This document shows positions 63,541-64,000 of a stretch of DNA of 64,000 bases, one piece after another (within the stretch, counting starts at the first letter, position 1; each line of letters starts with the position of its first letter). The translations under genes were made by a program, and so were the position numbers. This stretch comes from Chlorops oryzae (taxonomy: Eukaryota; Arthropoda; Insecta; Diptera; Chloropidae), in the NCBI GenBank assembly GCA_020466095.1, contig CM035807.1:50806752-50870751 (forward strand), written 5' to 3'. The notes below the pieces were generated by a model. It worked only from the letters and a program-made list of their open reading frames with translations, was not told the origin of the DNA and made no database searches.

Positions 63541-64000
63541 TTAAGTTATTTTGGTTTTTTCTACATCAAAAACTATTATGTTTTGATTGGAGGAATCAAT
63601 TGTAGTTATAGGCACAGGAGTAATGTCTGCAAGGGAACTAGAAACTATACTTTTAGAAGTGTTGTTGGAGCATTTTCTTTATTGGTATACGTTTTTATTA
63701 CACTGACGGAGTGCCATCTTTTCCTCTCGAATTAGATTTTCAAATCAGAAAATTGGCCTACACCTGGCTGTAGACTAGTACACTGGTCCAGATTGTCACC
63801 ATCTTGTGCACTTTTCCTACCGGAACGTTGTGTAGCTCGGCTTGGGCCAGATTAATTTCGGTTTGTGTCGCGACTTATCGATGATGGTGGAGATTAGAGC
63901 CCTGCATGGGTATGCCTTTTCGCGTATTTGAATACATTCACATGTTTACGAAAACATCATTGTACTAATTCAAGCGACATGAACACAGTAAGCATTGCCA
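63541..64000. other. Right edge, no firm gene
   Basis: No element ends or domains recognised. On the minus strand, 63865-63755 is open and reads NLAQAELHNVPVGKVHKM, which may be coding-like but has no match and no start. Confidence 0.4.

Overview
This window is eukaryotic, AT-rich and dominated by transposable elements. The most likely source is an insect, probably a fly (inference). The evidence is the one recognisable host gene, imp4 (a Brix-domain ribosome-biogenesis protein), the 60-94 nt introns, and a typical fly repertoire: Ty3/Gypsy and errantivirus-like LTR elements, an LOA-clade non-LTR element, a Himar-like mariner, Tc1, hAT, piggyBac, Transib-like and Harbinger-like elements. No bacterial-style operon, CRISPR array or rRNA is present.

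Positions 566-46135 form one deep nest of insertions that target-site duplications (TSDs) and split genes put in order. A Tc1-like element (halves 566-1020 and 45783-46135) was split by a minus-strand Gypsy element E (1021-45778, TSD GTTC). E was entered by Gypsy A (2950-9833, TSD AAAC, itself holding a CR1-like fragment) and by Gypsy D (about 12239-44190). D carries a piggyBac MITE, an LOA non-LTR element (13929-36162, 13-bp TSD), a hAT MITE and a large palindromic element inside its LTR. The LOA element was in turn cut by a nearly intact hAT (14554-19307, TSD GGGGCCGA), a Himar-like mariner (22278-23565, TSD TA) and a young plus-strand errantivirus-like provirus G (24718-35446, TSD ATAG).

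Provirus G is the most interesting object. Its 584-bp LTRs differ at one base in my comparison. It has gag with five CCHC knuckles, a textbook -1 frameshift signal into pol, an intact env, and two frameshifts in the integrase region. Between env and the 3' LTR, on the opposite strand, it carries a Ulp1/SENP-like cysteine protease gene. All catalytic residues are present, and the gene has an apparent 60-nt intron supplying its start codon and its own poly(A) signal. This looks like an antisense cargo gene in a retroelement.

Positions 46145-64000 are a patchwork: a piggyBac relic with a triplicated LTR-like repeat (46145-50936), a decayed DDE transposon with an 8-bp-TSD element in one arm (51736-53984), a 600-bp palindromic AGTGGTAGTG hairpin (54060-54665), the 3' exon of imp4 (55636-56345), a Tc1 element (56699-58605), and a mariner split by a Harbinger-like and a Transib-like element (60830-63540). 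Almost all coding regions except imp4, env, the Ulp1-like gene and G gag carry stops or frameshifts.
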